Part shown: piece by piece, positions 8,674 through 17,496 of the stretch
Layout: each line of letters begins with the position of its first letter
Numbering within the stretch: the first letter of the stretch is position 1
Assembly: GCF_006782915.1 (NCBI RefSeq)
Contig: NZ_VCNP01000003.1
Location: forward strand, 1-64,000
Direction of reading: 5' to 3'
DNA: 64,000 nt
DNA from: Streptomyces calvus
GTDB taxonomy: Bacteria; Actinomycetota; Actinomycetes; Streptomycetales; Streptomycetaceae
Position numbers and translations under genes: made by a program
Notes under the pieces: model-generated
Told to the model about the DNA's origin: nothing
Seen by the model: the letters and a program-made list of their open reading frames with translations, nothing else
The model's database searches: none

Positions 8674-8766
8674 TCAGGCGTTGTGCCCGTACCTGTCGCC
8701 GTACCCGTGGCGCCGTGTACGCGCCTCACCGCTGAGCCCGCGAAGGCTTTTGATGATCCATGACAC
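8674..8766 (-). CDS. Putative RiPP precursor peptide 2 (30 aa)
   Basis: The gene starts GTG at 8766 with GAAGGAGG 9 nt upstream and ends TGA at 8674. Its product shares 17 of 30 positions with the peptide encoded at 8817-8909: MSW 1-3, SLR 7-9, LSGE 11-14, R16, R18, HGY 20-22 and YG 26-27. The last 11 residues read HGYGDRYGHNA. The constant N-terminal two thirds resemble a leader and the aromatic C-terminal end a core. It is 18 nt upstream of the P450 reading frame. Such short genes fall below usual annotation cut-offs. The conserved spacing, ribosome sites and paralogy make it credible. Confidence 0.72.
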   Translation of the reverse strand: MSWIIKSLRGLSGEARTRRHGYGDRYGHNA

Positions 8767-8816
8767 CGCTGCTGCCCTCCTTCACGGTCGGGGCTGTGCC
8801 TGGCGGCCGCCGAGCG

Positions 8817-8909
8817 TCAGTCCTGCTGCCCGTAGCCGACGAAGTACCCGTGCCACCGTGCACGCATCTCACCACTGAGCGCCCGAAGGCTGCTGGTCAA
8901 CCACGACAT
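8817..8909 (-). CDS. Putative RiPP precursor peptide 1 (30 aa)
   Basis: Starts ATG at 8909 with AAGGAGG 6 nt upstream; stops TGA at 8817. The N terminus MSWLTSSLRALSGEMRAR is leader-like and helical. The C terminus reads WHGYFVGYGQQD, with aromatic W19, H20, Y22, F23 and Y26. The paralogue 50 bp downstream keeps H20, G21, Y22, Y26 and G27 but varies the residues between and after them, the pattern expected of precursor peptides with a fixed recognition region and a diversified core. First gene of the minus-strand operon peptide 1 - peptide 2 - P450. Confidence 0.74.
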   Translation of the reverse strand: MSWLTSSLRALSGEMRARWHGYFVGYGQQD

Positions 8910-9248
8910 CGTGATCCTCCTTGTCGGTCAGTGCTCAATTCGGCTGTGCCGGGCCGTAGGAAGCTCCGGCGGCCCGCCGCAGGGGCGCCCCAACGCTACT
9001 CCCCGTGCGGAAACCTGGTGAACTGCCGTAATTCGCCAATAATGTTGTGGCGGTGACGGAAATCCTGTCTATGTGACACCTATCGAGCTTCGCCTCATCT
9101 GCGCCCATCGACCGTGTCCCGCGGAGCGGCCGACGGTGACCGAGGGAAGGCGGGAGCGACTGGCAGGCTGGCTGCGCCAGCAGCTCGACGCCTGGACCCA
9201 GCAGGAGAGCGGCGCTCGAAGGACCGCGGTGTCTCGCTGACCACAACG
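8910..9248. other. Upstream region of the peptide/P450 operon
   Basis: No gene is seen. An AT-richer patch (ATTCGCCAATAATG, 9031-9044) stands out in the GC-rich background and, read on the minus strand, is the best candidate promoter region for the peptide operon. No exact -35/-10 pair could be fixed. Confidence 0.4.
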
Positions 9249-9740
9249 TCACACGGGCACGGGGAAGAGCAGACAGCTGCTGGTGGCGTGCGCGAGCAGG
9301 CGGTCCGCCGCGTCGACCAACTGGGCCTGGGCGAGGGCGGTTCGGCGACCACTGCTGATCACCGTGCCGATGGCGCGCACCCGGCCCGTGTCCACGGTGA
9401 CCGGCCGCAGGAACTTCACCGTCAGATCGAGCGAGGTGTACGCCATCCCCTGCGGAAGCGTGGACTGGACCGCACAGCCCGCCGCGGAATCGAGCAGCGT
9501 GGCGAAGACGCCGCCGTGCATGCTGCCGATCGGGTTGTAGTGCTCCTCGCCCGGCACCAGGGAGAAGACCGCCCTGCCGTGTTCCACCTCGTCCAGGGCG
9601 AAGTCGAGGGTCCGGCCGACGGGCGCCGCGGCAAGCCGCCCCGCCTGCACCTCTCGCAGGAAGTCGAGACCGGCCATGCCCGCAGCGGCCTGCGCCGGGA
9701 TCGCCGGATCGTCCCAGCTGTACGTACGTGTTCGCCCCAC
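9249..9740 (-). CDS. PaaI-like hotdog thioesterase
   Basis: A 163-residue hotdog-fold protein, expected to hydrolyse acyl-CoA or aryl-CoA thioesters in the cytoplasm. The family signature YNPIGSMHGGVFATLLDSA is at about residues 68-86, with the central-helix HGG motif, followed by LTVKFLRPVTVDTG and VISSGRRTALAQA. Length is normal for the PaaI/DUF4442 group. Start is GTG 9740. It is divergent from the HxlR regulator at 9842 with 101 bp between them, suggesting control by that regulator. Confidence 0.9.
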   Translation of the reverse strand: MGRTRTYSWDDPAIPAQAAAGMAGLDFLREVQAGRLAAAPVGRTLDFALDEVEHGRAVFSLVPGEEHYNPIGSMHGGVFATLLDSAAGCAVQSTLPQGMAYTSLDLTVKFLRPVTVDTGRVRAIGTVISSGRRTALAQAQLVDAADRLLAHATSSCLLFPVPV

Positions 9741-9841
9741 GGCCCAGCGCCTTCCGTCTGATCATCTGGCTTTCCCAAGTGAAGCTAGCTGCGCCTTCCT
9801 CTGACTGTCAATGACGAAGCCAGGGGCTCTACGATGACCGG

Positions 9842-10315
9842 ATGGAGTGGCTTGAGGTGAGCACGGAGAACTGTCCAGTCCAGCGCGCGCTGGATGTGGT
9901 CGGGGAGAAATGGACGCTGCTGATCCTGCGCGACGCCGTCAACGGGGTGCGCCGCTTCGACGGCTTCCACCGTCACATCGGCCTCTCGGAGGCCGTCCTC
10001 AGCGACCGCCTGCGCAAGCTGACCGCAGCCGGCGTGTTGAAGGCTGTCGCCTACCGGGAGCCGGGCCGACGCTCCCGTAACGAGTACCACCTGACCCGTA
10101 AGGGATGGGACCTGTGGCCCGTCCTGGTGGCGCTCAGCCAGTGGGGCGAGAGGTACGCCGTCGACCCCGGGAGCCCGGGCCCCGTTCTGGACGTGACCCA
10201 CACCGAGTGCGGCGCCCCGGTGCACGTCACCGTCCAGTGCTCGGCGGAGCACACCCCCCTGACCCCCGAGGGCGTCACCGTCCGGCTGGGGTCGGGTGCG
10301 CGGCGTCTCTCATGA
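9842..10315 (+). CDS. HxlR-family winged-helix regulator
   Basis: A 157-residue regulator. The HxlR HTH region is clear: CPVQRALDVVGEKWTLLILR, FDGFHRHIGLSEAVLSDRL, RKLTAAGVL, then the wing and YHLTRKG. It has one N-terminal Cys (C11) at the position where many HxlR proteins sense redox or electrophiles, and a C-terminal extension of about 40 residues with Cys residues (TECGAP, QCSAEH) that could form a metal or redox site. Divergent from the thioesterase gene, its likely target. Confidence 0.92.
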   Translation: MEWLEVSTENCPVQRALDVVGEKWTLLILRDAVNGVRRFDGFHRHIGLSEAVLSDRLRKLTAAGVLKAVAYREPGRRSRNEYHLTRKGWDLWPVLVALSQWGERYAVDPGSPGPVLDVTHTECGAPVHVTVQCSAEHTPLTPEGVTVRLGSGARRLS

Positions 10316-10320
10316 GTCGG

Positions 10321-10605
10321 CGGTGGTTCCGCCCTTACCGGTCGTACGCCCGCAGGGTGGCAGGCGACAGTGGGCCGGGGACCGCGAGTGCCTGGCGGCG
10401 ATCGTCTTCGTGGCCATGTCGGCTGCACCGGGCGGCAGTTGCCTCCGGTGTTCGGCCCGGCCTGGCCCACGGTCTACCGGCGCTTCGCCAGTGGAGCGGG
10501 GAGCGGGTCCGGGCCCGGCTGCACCAGGGGCATCCTCTACGAACTCGGTGCCCGGGGTGAGCCGGACCGGTCGCGGTGCGCGATCGACTCCGTCAGCGTC
10601 CGGGC
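10321..10605 (+). pseudogene. IS5-family transposase N-terminal remnant
   Basis: Pieces of one transposase are spread over three frames: PLPVVRPQGG and RECLAAIVFVA, then GRQLPPVFGPAWPTVYRRFA, then SGERVRARLHQG, then LYELGARGEPDRSRCAIDSV followed by SVRA. These match in order the N-terminal half of IS5/IS1647-type transposases up to the CAIDSVSVRA catalytic-Asp motif. At least three frameshifts, no C-terminal half and no clear terminal repeats show a dead element. Confidence 0.8.
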
Positions 10606-10819
10606 AGCAAGGGGGCCACCGAACGTCGCCGAGCACTACCGCCGCCACTTCCGGCACGTCCTCGTCGACGACCCACTCGCGCCACCGCAGCGGACGGGCT
10701 TGTCCGCTTCGTCCTCGTCTCCTCGGCCGCCTCCTTCGACAGCCACCCACCCGGCCGGTGGCCGGCGCATCGCCCGAGTGTCGATTGGCAACCCGCCGGC
10801 CGGAGCAGCCGGGCCCCGG

Positions 10820-12193
10820 TCAGCCGGGGTCCCGCACGCCCGCGTCCGTCCGGCCGCCACGCCGCGCGGCGCCGACCGCGCCGAGCACCATGCCGACGGC
10901 CACGATCACCAGTCCGCGCAACCACACCTCCGCCTCGATCTGCGTGGCCAGCAGGACGCAGGAGGCGATGCCCAGTACCGGCAGTACGGTCGGCGTCCGG
11001 AAGTGGTCGGCCTCGCCCGCGTCGCGGCGCAGGACCAGGACCGCCGTGTTGACCATGAGGAAGACGATCAGCAGCAACAGCACCAGGGTGGACGCGAGGG
11101 TGGCGACGCTGCCGGTGAGTGCGAGGAGCATCGCCAGCAGCGTGGTGACCGCGATCGCGGCCCACGGCGTACGGCGGCCCGGCAGAACCTCGGTCAGTGC
11201 GGCGGGCAGCAGCCCGTCCTTCGCCATGCCGTAGGCCAAGCGGGAGGACATGATGCCGGTGAGCAGCGCCCCGTTTGCGACGGCCACGAGTGCTATGGCG
11301 CTGAACAGGCGGGTCGGCACGCCGCCGGCCTCCTTCACGACCTCCAGCAGGGGGCCGCTCGACTCGGCCAGCCGGGCGGTCGGTACCGCGGCGGACGCGG
11401 CGATGCCCACCAGGACGTACACGGCCCCGGCGGTGGCGAGGGCGCCGAACAGGGCGCGTGGGTAGGAGCGCCGCGGATTGCGGGTCTCCTCGGCGACGTT
11501 CACGGAGGTCTCGAACCCGACGAAGGAGTAGTAGGCCAGTACGGAGCCGCTCAGCACGGCCGCGGCCGCGCCCTTCTCCGGCGTGCCCAGTTGCGTGAGC
11601 CGCCCGGCGTCGCCGTCGCCGCGCAGCAGCAGCCACGCGCCGAGGGCGACGACGACGATCAGTCCGCCCACCTCGACGACGGTGGCGACGACGTTGGCGC
11701 GGGTCGACTCCTTGATGCCCCGCGCGTTGACCAGGGCGAGCAGGGCCAGGAACAGGACGGCGACGAGCCCTACGGGCAGGGTCACGAAGGCGGACAGGTA
11801 GTCGCCGCCGAAGCCGCGGGCGAGTGCGGCCACGGACACGATGCCGGCGGCCAGCATGCAGAAGCCCGCGACGAATCCGGCGAACGGCCCGAACGCGCGG
11901 GTGGTGTAGTGGGAGGCTCCGCCGGCCCGCGGATACTTCGTCGCCAGCTCGGCGTACGAGGCGGCGGTCAGCAGCGCCAGCAGCAGCGCGACGACCAGCG
12001 GGAGCCAGACCGCTCCCCCGGCGTCGGCCGCGACCTGCCCGACCAGGACGTAGACGCCGGCGCCGAGCACGTCGCCCAGGATGAAGAAGTACAGCAGCGG
12101 GGTCGTCAGCGCGCGCTTGAGCGCCGTGCCCTCCGGTGCCGCTCCCCGGCCCGACGATTCCGTCAACACTCTGTTCCCGCCATTTCTCGCCAT
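10820..12193 (-). CDS. APC-superfamily amino acid permease
   Basis: A 457-residue inner-membrane transporter with about 12 hydrophobic segments. The N-terminal helix-1 motif LYFFILGDVLGAGVYVLVGQ and AELATKYPRAGGASHYT are typical of the basic amino acid/polyamine/organocation (APC) group; VGFETSVNVAEETRNPRRSY is the conserved TM6-7 loop. Start ATG 12193 is chosen because residues upstream in the longer frame are not membrane-protein-like. No substrate-specific motif could be assigned. Stands alone on the minus strand after the IS remnant. Confidence 0.9.
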   Translation of the reverse strand: MARNGGNRVLTESSGRGAAPEGTALKRALTTPLLYFFILGDVLGAGVYVLVGQVAADAGGAVWLPLVVALLLALLTAASYAELATKYPRAGGASHYTTRAFGPFAGFVAGFCMLAAGIVSVAALARGFGGDYLSAFVTLPVGLVAVLFLALLALVNARGIKESTRANVVATVVEVGGLIVVVALGAWLLLRGDGDAGRLTQLGTPEKGAAAAVLSGSVLAYYSFVGFETSVNVAEETRNPRRSYPRALFGALATAGAVYVLVGIAASAAVPTARLAESSGPLLEVVKEAGGVPTRLFSAIALVAVANGALLTGIMSSRLAYGMAKDGLLPAALTEVLPGRRTPWAAIAVTTLLAMLLALTGSVATLASTLVLLLLIVFLMVNTAVLVLRRDAGEADHFRTPTVLPVLGIASCVLLATQIEAEVWLRGLVIVAVGMVLGAVGAARRGGRTDAGVRDPG

Positions 12194-12784
12194 ACCGCCT
12201 CGTGTCCCCCGAACCACGGGATGCACGCTCGGCACCTGTTCACCGCGCTGATGGGGCGCGTCACATCGCCGCATGTCACGGCGGAGATGCCGCGCGGATC
12301 CTGGTGACGGGTGCGCGCGTGACGTGACGGCGGACGCCTTCGGGCTACGACGTCGTGAACGGCGTGCTCGCCCGGCGGCGGCCGGCCGACCTCGATCGTG
12401 CCGCGGAGCGGGCGAGCGCTGATCCACGCCGAGGCGACGCATGGGCGCTGTCGTGCAGGACTCCCCGGATGCCGGGCGCACCGAGTCCTCGGCCGGAAAC
12501 CGGACGGATGGCCGAGAGTTCCATGATCTGCTCGGGTGGCGGTGAGGCCCACCGGGTCGCATACGCGCCAATGTCATCTTCGGGCGCCGTGGAGACGGTC
12601 GGCGTCATCCGGCCCGCCGCAGTGTCTTCGCCCGCGCCGGTCACCTGGGCGATTGCACACCCCGCCAATCCTTCACACTTCCACCACGTTTCCATCACGC
12701 CACGCATACTTCCAGCCGAGCACCCCTCACCCCCTGCCCCGCAGGGCAGACGCCGCACCCGGGCCCTGCTTAGCCTCCCTGGCC
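12194..12784. other. Intergenic region between divergent permease and secreted-protein genes
   Basis: No supported gene in about 590 bp. It must hold the permease promoter and, near 12771 (TAGCCT), a possible -10 for the secreted protein that would start transcription almost at its ATG. Confidence 0.45.
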
Positions 12785-13312
12785 ATGCGATCACCCCTGA
12801 TGAGACGTTTCGGTCTCGGTGCCGTCCTCGCCCTCTTCCTCGCCGTGTTCGGCCTGGCCCCCAGCGCGAGCGCGGCCGACCCGGCGCCGGCCGAACTGAC
12901 CTTCGCCACCGACAGCGCCACCACCACGCCCGGCGGCACGGTCAACCTGTCGATGACCCTCACGAACAACAACACCTACGACATCTGGTTCGTGTACCAG
13001 ACGATCGAGCCGACCTGGCTGACCACGCAGCGCCCCGACCTGAAGTACAGCTTCTCCGGCTGCACCCTGGCCACCGCGAACGGCGCCACGCCCTGTTCGG
13101 GGACCGGCCCGGCCAACCTCGGCGGCAACTACGGCACCACCATCCCGCCCGGCCAGAGCCGTACGGTCACCCTGGAGCTGGACATCGCGGCCGACTCCGG
13201 CTGCAACGGCAACATCGGTTTCTACTCGTACTTCTACGCCGAGTTCAACGACTCCACGAACGTCAGCGGCGGCCCGGTCTACACCCCCGTGACGCGCGTT
13301 CTCTGCGCCTGA
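12785..13312 (+). CDS. Secreted beta-sandwich protein of unknown function
   Basis: A 175-residue exported protein. The signal peptide is MRSPLMRRFGLGAVLALFLA, then a hydrophobic stretch ending SASA with cleavage before DPAPAEL. The mature part looks like a single Ig/CARDB-like beta-sandwich: VNLSMTLTNNNTYDIWFVYQ and the IPPGQSRTVTLELDI strand pattern. Four Cys (in SGCTL, TPCSG, SGCNG and VLCA) could give two disulfides. ATG 12785 has no ribosome site but TAGCCT ends 8 nt upstream, so the mRNA may be leaderless. It precedes the exopolysaccharide operon and may be a matrix protein, but it is separated from it by a strong hairpin. Confidence 0.8.
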   Translation: MRSPLMRRFGLGAVLALFLAVFGLAPSASAADPAPAELTFATDSATTTPGGTVNLSMTLTNNNTYDIWFVYQTIEPTWLTTQRPDLKYSFSGCTLATANGATPCSGTGPANLGGNYGTTIPPGQSRTVTLELDIAADSGCNGNIGFYSYFYAEFNDSTNVSGGPVYTPVTRVLCA

Positions 13313-13394
13313 CGCCCGCTGCGAGAAACCGGGCAACCGTGACCTGAAAGTCGCCCTGCCCCGCTTCTCGCACCGCCTGGAACCCTGTCACGAC

Positions 13395-13423
13395 GACCGG
13401 CGGGCCCCAGCGGCCCGCCGGTC
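13395..13423. terminator. Hairpin terminator after secreted-protein gene
   Basis: GACCGGCGGGCC and GGCCCGCCGGTC form a perfect 12-bp stem around CCAGC. No T tract follows, as is usual for Streptomyces terminators. Confidence 0.75.
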
Positions 13424-13709
13424 CGCGGCACAGGGCCCGGACCAGCAACGAAGCCCTCGCACCCGCCCCGCCCCGGCCCCCGGACGATCCGCGGCGGTTC
13501 GATCCGCCCTCCGCAATCACCCCGTTCGACACCTGCACTTTCTCGTCATGTTTCACAACACGACCTCGAAATCCTCACACAGACCCCACTATGTGACGCG
13601 ACGGATGCGTGACGAACGGGCTTCTGAGGGGGATGCCGGCGGCACGCAAGGGGGTGCGTCCGCTCCGCGGGAGCCGTGCTCACCCCTGCCCGGGAGGGGA
13701 CATCACCGC

Positions 13710-15872
13710 ATGAAGCGGACCATACGCACCACCGTGGTCACGGTGGGCGCGCTCATCGCCGCACTGGGTCTGCCGGCCGGCGCGGCCCACGCCGATCCCA
13801 CGCCCCGCATCGACCTGCGGGTGCTGGTGGTGAGCGACGGCGGCCCGTCCACCGACGCGATCGCCGCCGAACTGGCCGCCGCAGGCACGCCGTACACCGA
13901 GGTCGACCTCACGCAGTCCGACCGGACCGTGATCGACGCCGGCTTCCTCGCGGACACCGTGGACGGCCGGCCGCGCGCCAAGTTCCAGGCCGTGGTGCTG
14001 CCCAACGACAATCCGTTCCCGGCCGGTTCCACCGAGATGGCCGCACTCGCGGCGTACGAGCGGACGTATGACATTCCCCAGGTCGACGCCTACACCTACG
14101 CGCGCCCCGAGGCCGGTCTGCAGTACCCGGTCCTCGGAGGCTACGCCGGCAGCCTCGACGGCAAGCAGGCTCAGGTGACGGCCGCGGGCAAGTCGGGTCC
14201 CTTCGGCTATCTCGACGGGGCGGTGCCCTTCGAGGACAACGACACGGCCGTCGGCGAGAGTTACGCCTACCTGTCGAAGCCCGTGGCGGGGGCCGACTTC
14301 ACTCCGTACGTCGAGGCCGCGATCCCGGGGCAGTCCGGCAAGGGCACCCTGGTGGGCGAGTACCGGCACGACGGCCGGCGCGAACTGGTGGTCACGTTCG
14401 TCTACAACCGGTACCAGCAGCAGTTCCGGCTCCTGGCCCGCGGCATCGTGGAGTGGATGACCGGCGGCGTGCACCTGGGCGCCTCACGCAACTACTTCTC
14501 CGTGCACGTGGACGACGTCTTCGCCGCCGACGACCGGTGGAACAGCACGCTCAACTGCACGCCGGGCGACGTCGACTGCACGGACCCCGACGTGAGGCCC
14601 GACCCGATCCGGATGACGGCCGCCGACGTGGACCACGCCGTCGCGTGGCAGGACAGCAAGAACTTCACTCTCGACTTCGCCTACAACGGCGCCGGCAGTG
14701 TCGACCACCGCGCGGACAACAACGGCGTCGACGCCCTCGCCGACCGGCTGATCGCACGGCGGGGCGAGTTCCGCTGGATCAACCACACCTACTCGCACCC
14801 CTTCCTCGGCTGTGTGCAGGACGTCTCCGTGGTGCCGTGGAAGTGCGCCACCAACGCCGACGGCAGCACCCGGTGGATGAGCCGCAACGACATCTCCGAC
14901 GAGATCGCCATCAACCGGGTCTGGGGCCTGGTCGCCGGACTGCCGATGAAGAACGACGAGTTGGTCACCGGTGAGCACTCGGGCATGAAGGTCCTCCCGC
15001 AGCAGCCCGAGGACAACCCCAACCTGGCTCCCGCCCTGGACGACAACGACATCGCCTGGCTCGGCTCCGACAACTCCCGTGAGCCCGTCCAGCGCCCGGT
15101 CGGCACCGCCACGACCGTGCCGCGCTACCCGATGAACGTCTTCTACAACGCCGGCCGGGCGGCCGAGCAGGTCGACGAGTACAACTGGATCTACACCAGC
15201 CGCGCCCAGGGAGGCAGCGGCATCTGCGAGGACAACCCGGACACCACCACCTGCCTCCCGGCGCCCCTGGACACCGCCACCGGGTACGCCGACCACATCG
15301 TGCCGCTGGAGACCCGGATCGCCCTCGGGCACGTCCTGTCCAACGACCCCAAGCCGCACTTCATCCACCAGTCCAACCTCGCCGAGGACCGCATCGCCTA
15401 CCCCGTCCTCGACGGCGTACTGGGCGGCTACGCGGCGCTGTTCACCGAGGACACCCCCGTGGTGAACCCGCGGATGCGCGACATCGGCACCGAACTGAAG
15501 CGCCGTGCCGACTGGCAGGCCGCACTCCGCGCCGGGGACGTCACCGCGCACCGCATCGGCACCACCGTGCGTGTCGACGCCCCGGCCGGACTGGCGGTCA
15601 CCGCGACCCTGCCGACCGGCACCACGCTGAACGGCACCGCGTTCGGCGAGGCGTACGCGGGGGCCGTGTCCGGCTGGGTCCCTTCCACGGGTACGCCGCT
15701 CGCCTTCACCCTGCCGGCGCCATCCGCGGCTCCGGCCGCCGACGACACCACCGAAGCAGCTCCGGCCACCCGCCCCGCGCCGCCCACCCGTGTCCCGGCG
15801 GGCGTCACCGATCCGCGCACCCGTGCCGCCGCGGGCATCACCGAACCGGTGGGCCACACCGCGGACGGCTGA
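13710..15872 (+). CDS. Secreted polysaccharide deacetylase, CE18/Agd3-like
   Basis: A 720-residue exported protein. The signal peptide MKRTIRTTVVTVGALIAALG ends at GAAHA. The N-terminal part (LRVLVVSDGGPSTDAIAAEL) and the deacetylase motifs FSVHVDDVF (metal-binding Asp pair) and HTYSHPFLG (HxxxH) resemble Agd3, the fungal exopolysaccharide de-N-acetylase of family CE18. The tail after about residue 650 is Ala/Pro/Thr-rich and probably unstructured. ATG 13710 is preceded by GGGAGGGG 10 nt upstream. The neighbouring PelF-like transferase and GH135/GH114 hydrolases support a role in deacetylating a hexosamine-containing exopolysaccharide outside the cell. Confidence 0.82.
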   Translation: MKRTIRTTVVTVGALIAALGLPAGAAHADPTPRIDLRVLVVSDGGPSTDAIAAELAAAGTPYTEVDLTQSDRTVIDAGFLADTVDGRPRAKFQAVVLPNDNPFPAGSTEMAALAAYERTYDIPQVDAYTYARPEAGLQYPVLGGYAGSLDGKQAQVTAAGKSGPFGYLDGAVPFEDNDTAVGESYAYLSKPVAGADFTPYVEAAIPGQSGKGTLVGEYRHDGRRELVVTFVYNRYQQQFRLLARGIVEWMTGGVHLGASRNYFSVHVDDVFAADDRWNSTLNCTPGDVDCTDPDVRPDPIRMTAADVDHAVAWQDSKNFTLDFAYNGAGSVDHRADNNGVDALADRLIARRGEFRWINHTYSHPFLGCVQDVSVVPWKCATNADGSTRWMSRNDISDEIAINRVWGLVAGLPMKNDELVTGEHSGMKVLPQQPEDNPNLAPALDDNDIAWLGSDNSREPVQRPVGTATTVPRYPMNVFYNAGRAAEQVDEYNWIYTSRAQGGSGICEDNPDTTTCLPAPLDTATGYADHIVPLETRIALGHVLSNDPKPHFIHQSNLAEDRIAYPVLDGVLGGYAALFTEDTPVVNPRMRDIGTELKRRADWQAALRAGDVTAHRIGTTVRVDAPAGLAVTATLPTGTTLNGTAFGEAYAGAVSGWVPSTGTPLAFTLPAPSAAPAADDTTEAAPATRPAPPTRVPAGVTDPRTRAAAGITEPVGHTADG

Positions 15873-15902
15873 ACGGCGCGCACGCGCCGCGCACCGACCG
15901 AA

Positions 15903-15936
15903 GGTCCAGGCCGCCCCCCGGGCGGCGGCCTGGACC
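15903..15936 (+). terminator. Strong hairpin between deacetylase and pelF-like gene
   Basis: GGTCCAGGCCGCC and GGCGGCCTGGACC form a perfect 13-bp stem with an 8-nt loop. It lies in the only large gap in the operon and may terminate most transcripts or protect the upstream mRNA, lowering the downstream genes relative to the deacetylase. Confidence 0.7.
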
Positions 15937-15975
15937 GGCTCGAACCACCCCACACCTCAGTCGTGGAGCACACCG

Positions 15976-17496
15976 ATGCCCTTTCCCCAGGGCGCGCGAC
16001 ACACCGGAGTGACGCGCGTCACCCTGCTCACCGAAGGTACCTACCCGCACAGCCACGGCGGTGTCAGCGTCTGGTGCGACCAACTCGTCCAGGGCATGCC
16101 CGACCTCACCTTCGACGTCATCGCCGTCACCGGCACCGGACGTGAGCCGGTCGTGTGGGACCTGCCCGCGCACGTGACGAGCGTGCTGTCCGTCCCCATG
16201 TGGGGCGCCCCGCCCGAGGGCCGTCCGCCCCGGGGCCGGGCGCGCAACCAACTCGCCGCCGCCTACGAGCGGTTCCTGACGGCGCTGCTCGACCCGCGCG
16301 CCGAGGACGGCTTCGCGCCCGCCCTGTACGCGCTGGCACGGGCAGCGTCGGACGGGACGCTCAGCGCCTTCCTGCGCGGGGACCGGGCCGTCACGCTGCT
16401 CACTGCGCTCTGGAACCGCCCCGGTCTCGCCGTCCGCGAGGCCCGGCCGACGCTGCACGACGCGCTCACCGCGACCGCGCTGCTCGAGCACGCCCTGCGC
16501 CCGCTGGCCGCCCCGGCGCCGGAGAGCGGGGTCGCGCACGCGGTGAGCGGCGGGGTCGCCGTGCTGCCGGGGCTCGCCGCGCTGGAAGGCCACGGCGTTC
16601 CCCTGCTGCTGACGGAGCACGGGGTCTACCTGCGCGAGCGCTACCTCGGTTACCGCACCGCGCCCTACCGGTGGCCGGTGAAGGCGGTGATTCTGGGGTT
16701 CTTCCGGCTGCTCGCGCGGGAGAGCTACCTCCGGGCCGCCCTGATCACACCGGGCAACCGCTACAACCGGCTGTGGGAGGAGGAGGGCGGCGCCGACCCG
16801 CGGTCGATCCGTACGGTCTACAACGGCGTCGACCCCGCCGCGTTCCCGGCGGCCGGGCCGGAACCCGAGGTGCCCACGCTCAGCTGGGCGGGCCGTGTCG
16901 ACCCCATCAAGGACCTGGAGACGTTGATCCGCGCCTTCGCCCTCGTCCGGGCCCGCCTCCCGCGGACGCGGCTGCGGTTGTTCGGCGGGACACCGCGCGG
17001 TGGAGAGGCCTACCGGGAACGCTGCGAGGCCCTGGCCGCGGAACTCGGGCACGCCGACGCCGTCACCTTCGAAGGCCGCGTCGAGGACATCAGGGACGCG
17101 TACGCCGCGGGGAACGTGGTGATGCTCTCCAGCATCAGCGAGGGCTTCCCGTTCACGTTGATCGAGGCCATGTCCTGCGGCCGCGCGACCGTCTCCACCG
17201 ATGTGGGCGGAGTACGCGAGGCCGTCGGCGACACCGGGCTCGTGGTGCCCCCGCGCGATCCGCAGGCGATGGCCGGCGCCGCGCTGGAGCTGCTGGGCGA
17301 CGCCGCCCGGCGCAGGGCCATGGGCGAGGCGGCGCGGTTGCGGGTCATCGAGCAGTTCACCCTCCGCCGGACCATCGACACGTTCCGCTCCGTCTACCTG
17401 GAACTGGCCCACCCCGAACAGGAGTCGACGGTCGTGCCCACCGCGGTCAGGATCTCCGCACCGGCCGTCAACGGCACCGGAAGCCACGCCCTGTGA
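15976..17496 (+). CDS. PelF-like GT4 glycosyltransferase
   Basis: A 506-residue cytoplasmic GT-B enzyme. VTLLTEGTYPHSHGGVSVWC near the N terminus is the PelF signature. The C-terminal nucleotide-sugar domain has WAGRVDPIKDLETLIRAF and the EGFPFTLIEAMSCGRATVST motif (paired Glu), then DVGGVREAVGD. PelF proteins use UDP-hexosamines to polymerise Pel polysaccharide. ATG 15976 has GGAG 8 nt upstream. The gene overlaps the next by GTGA, indicating translational coupling with the membrane protein. Confidence 0.88.
   Translation: MPFPQGARHTGVTRVTLLTEGTYPHSHGGVSVWCDQLVQGMPDLTFDVIAVTGTGREPVVWDLPAHVTSVLSVPMWGAPPEGRPPRGRARNQLAAAYERFLTALLDPRAEDGFAPALYALARAASDGTLSAFLRGDRAVTLLTALWNRPGLAVREARPTLHDALTATALLEHALRPLAAPAPESGVAHAVSGGVAVLPGLAALEGHGVPLLLTEHGVYLRERYLGYRTAPYRWPVKAVILGFFRLLARESYLRAALITPGNRYNRLWEEEGGADPRSIRTVYNGVDPAAFPAAGPEPEVPTLSWAGRVDPIKDLETLIRAFALVRARLPRTRLRLFGGTPRGGEAYRERCEALAAELGHADAVTFEGRVEDIRDAYAAGNVVMLSSISEGFPFTLIEAMSCGRATVSTDVGGVREAVGDTGLVVPPRDPQAMAGAALELLGDAARRRAMGEAARLRVIEQFTLRRTIDTFRSVYLELAHPEQESTVVPTAVRISAPAVNGTGSHAL

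Noticed and set aside
10606..10819. Possible gene end between the IS5 remnant and the permease
   Set aside because: Shards in two frames (FVLVSSAASFDSHPPG) but no recognisable protein.
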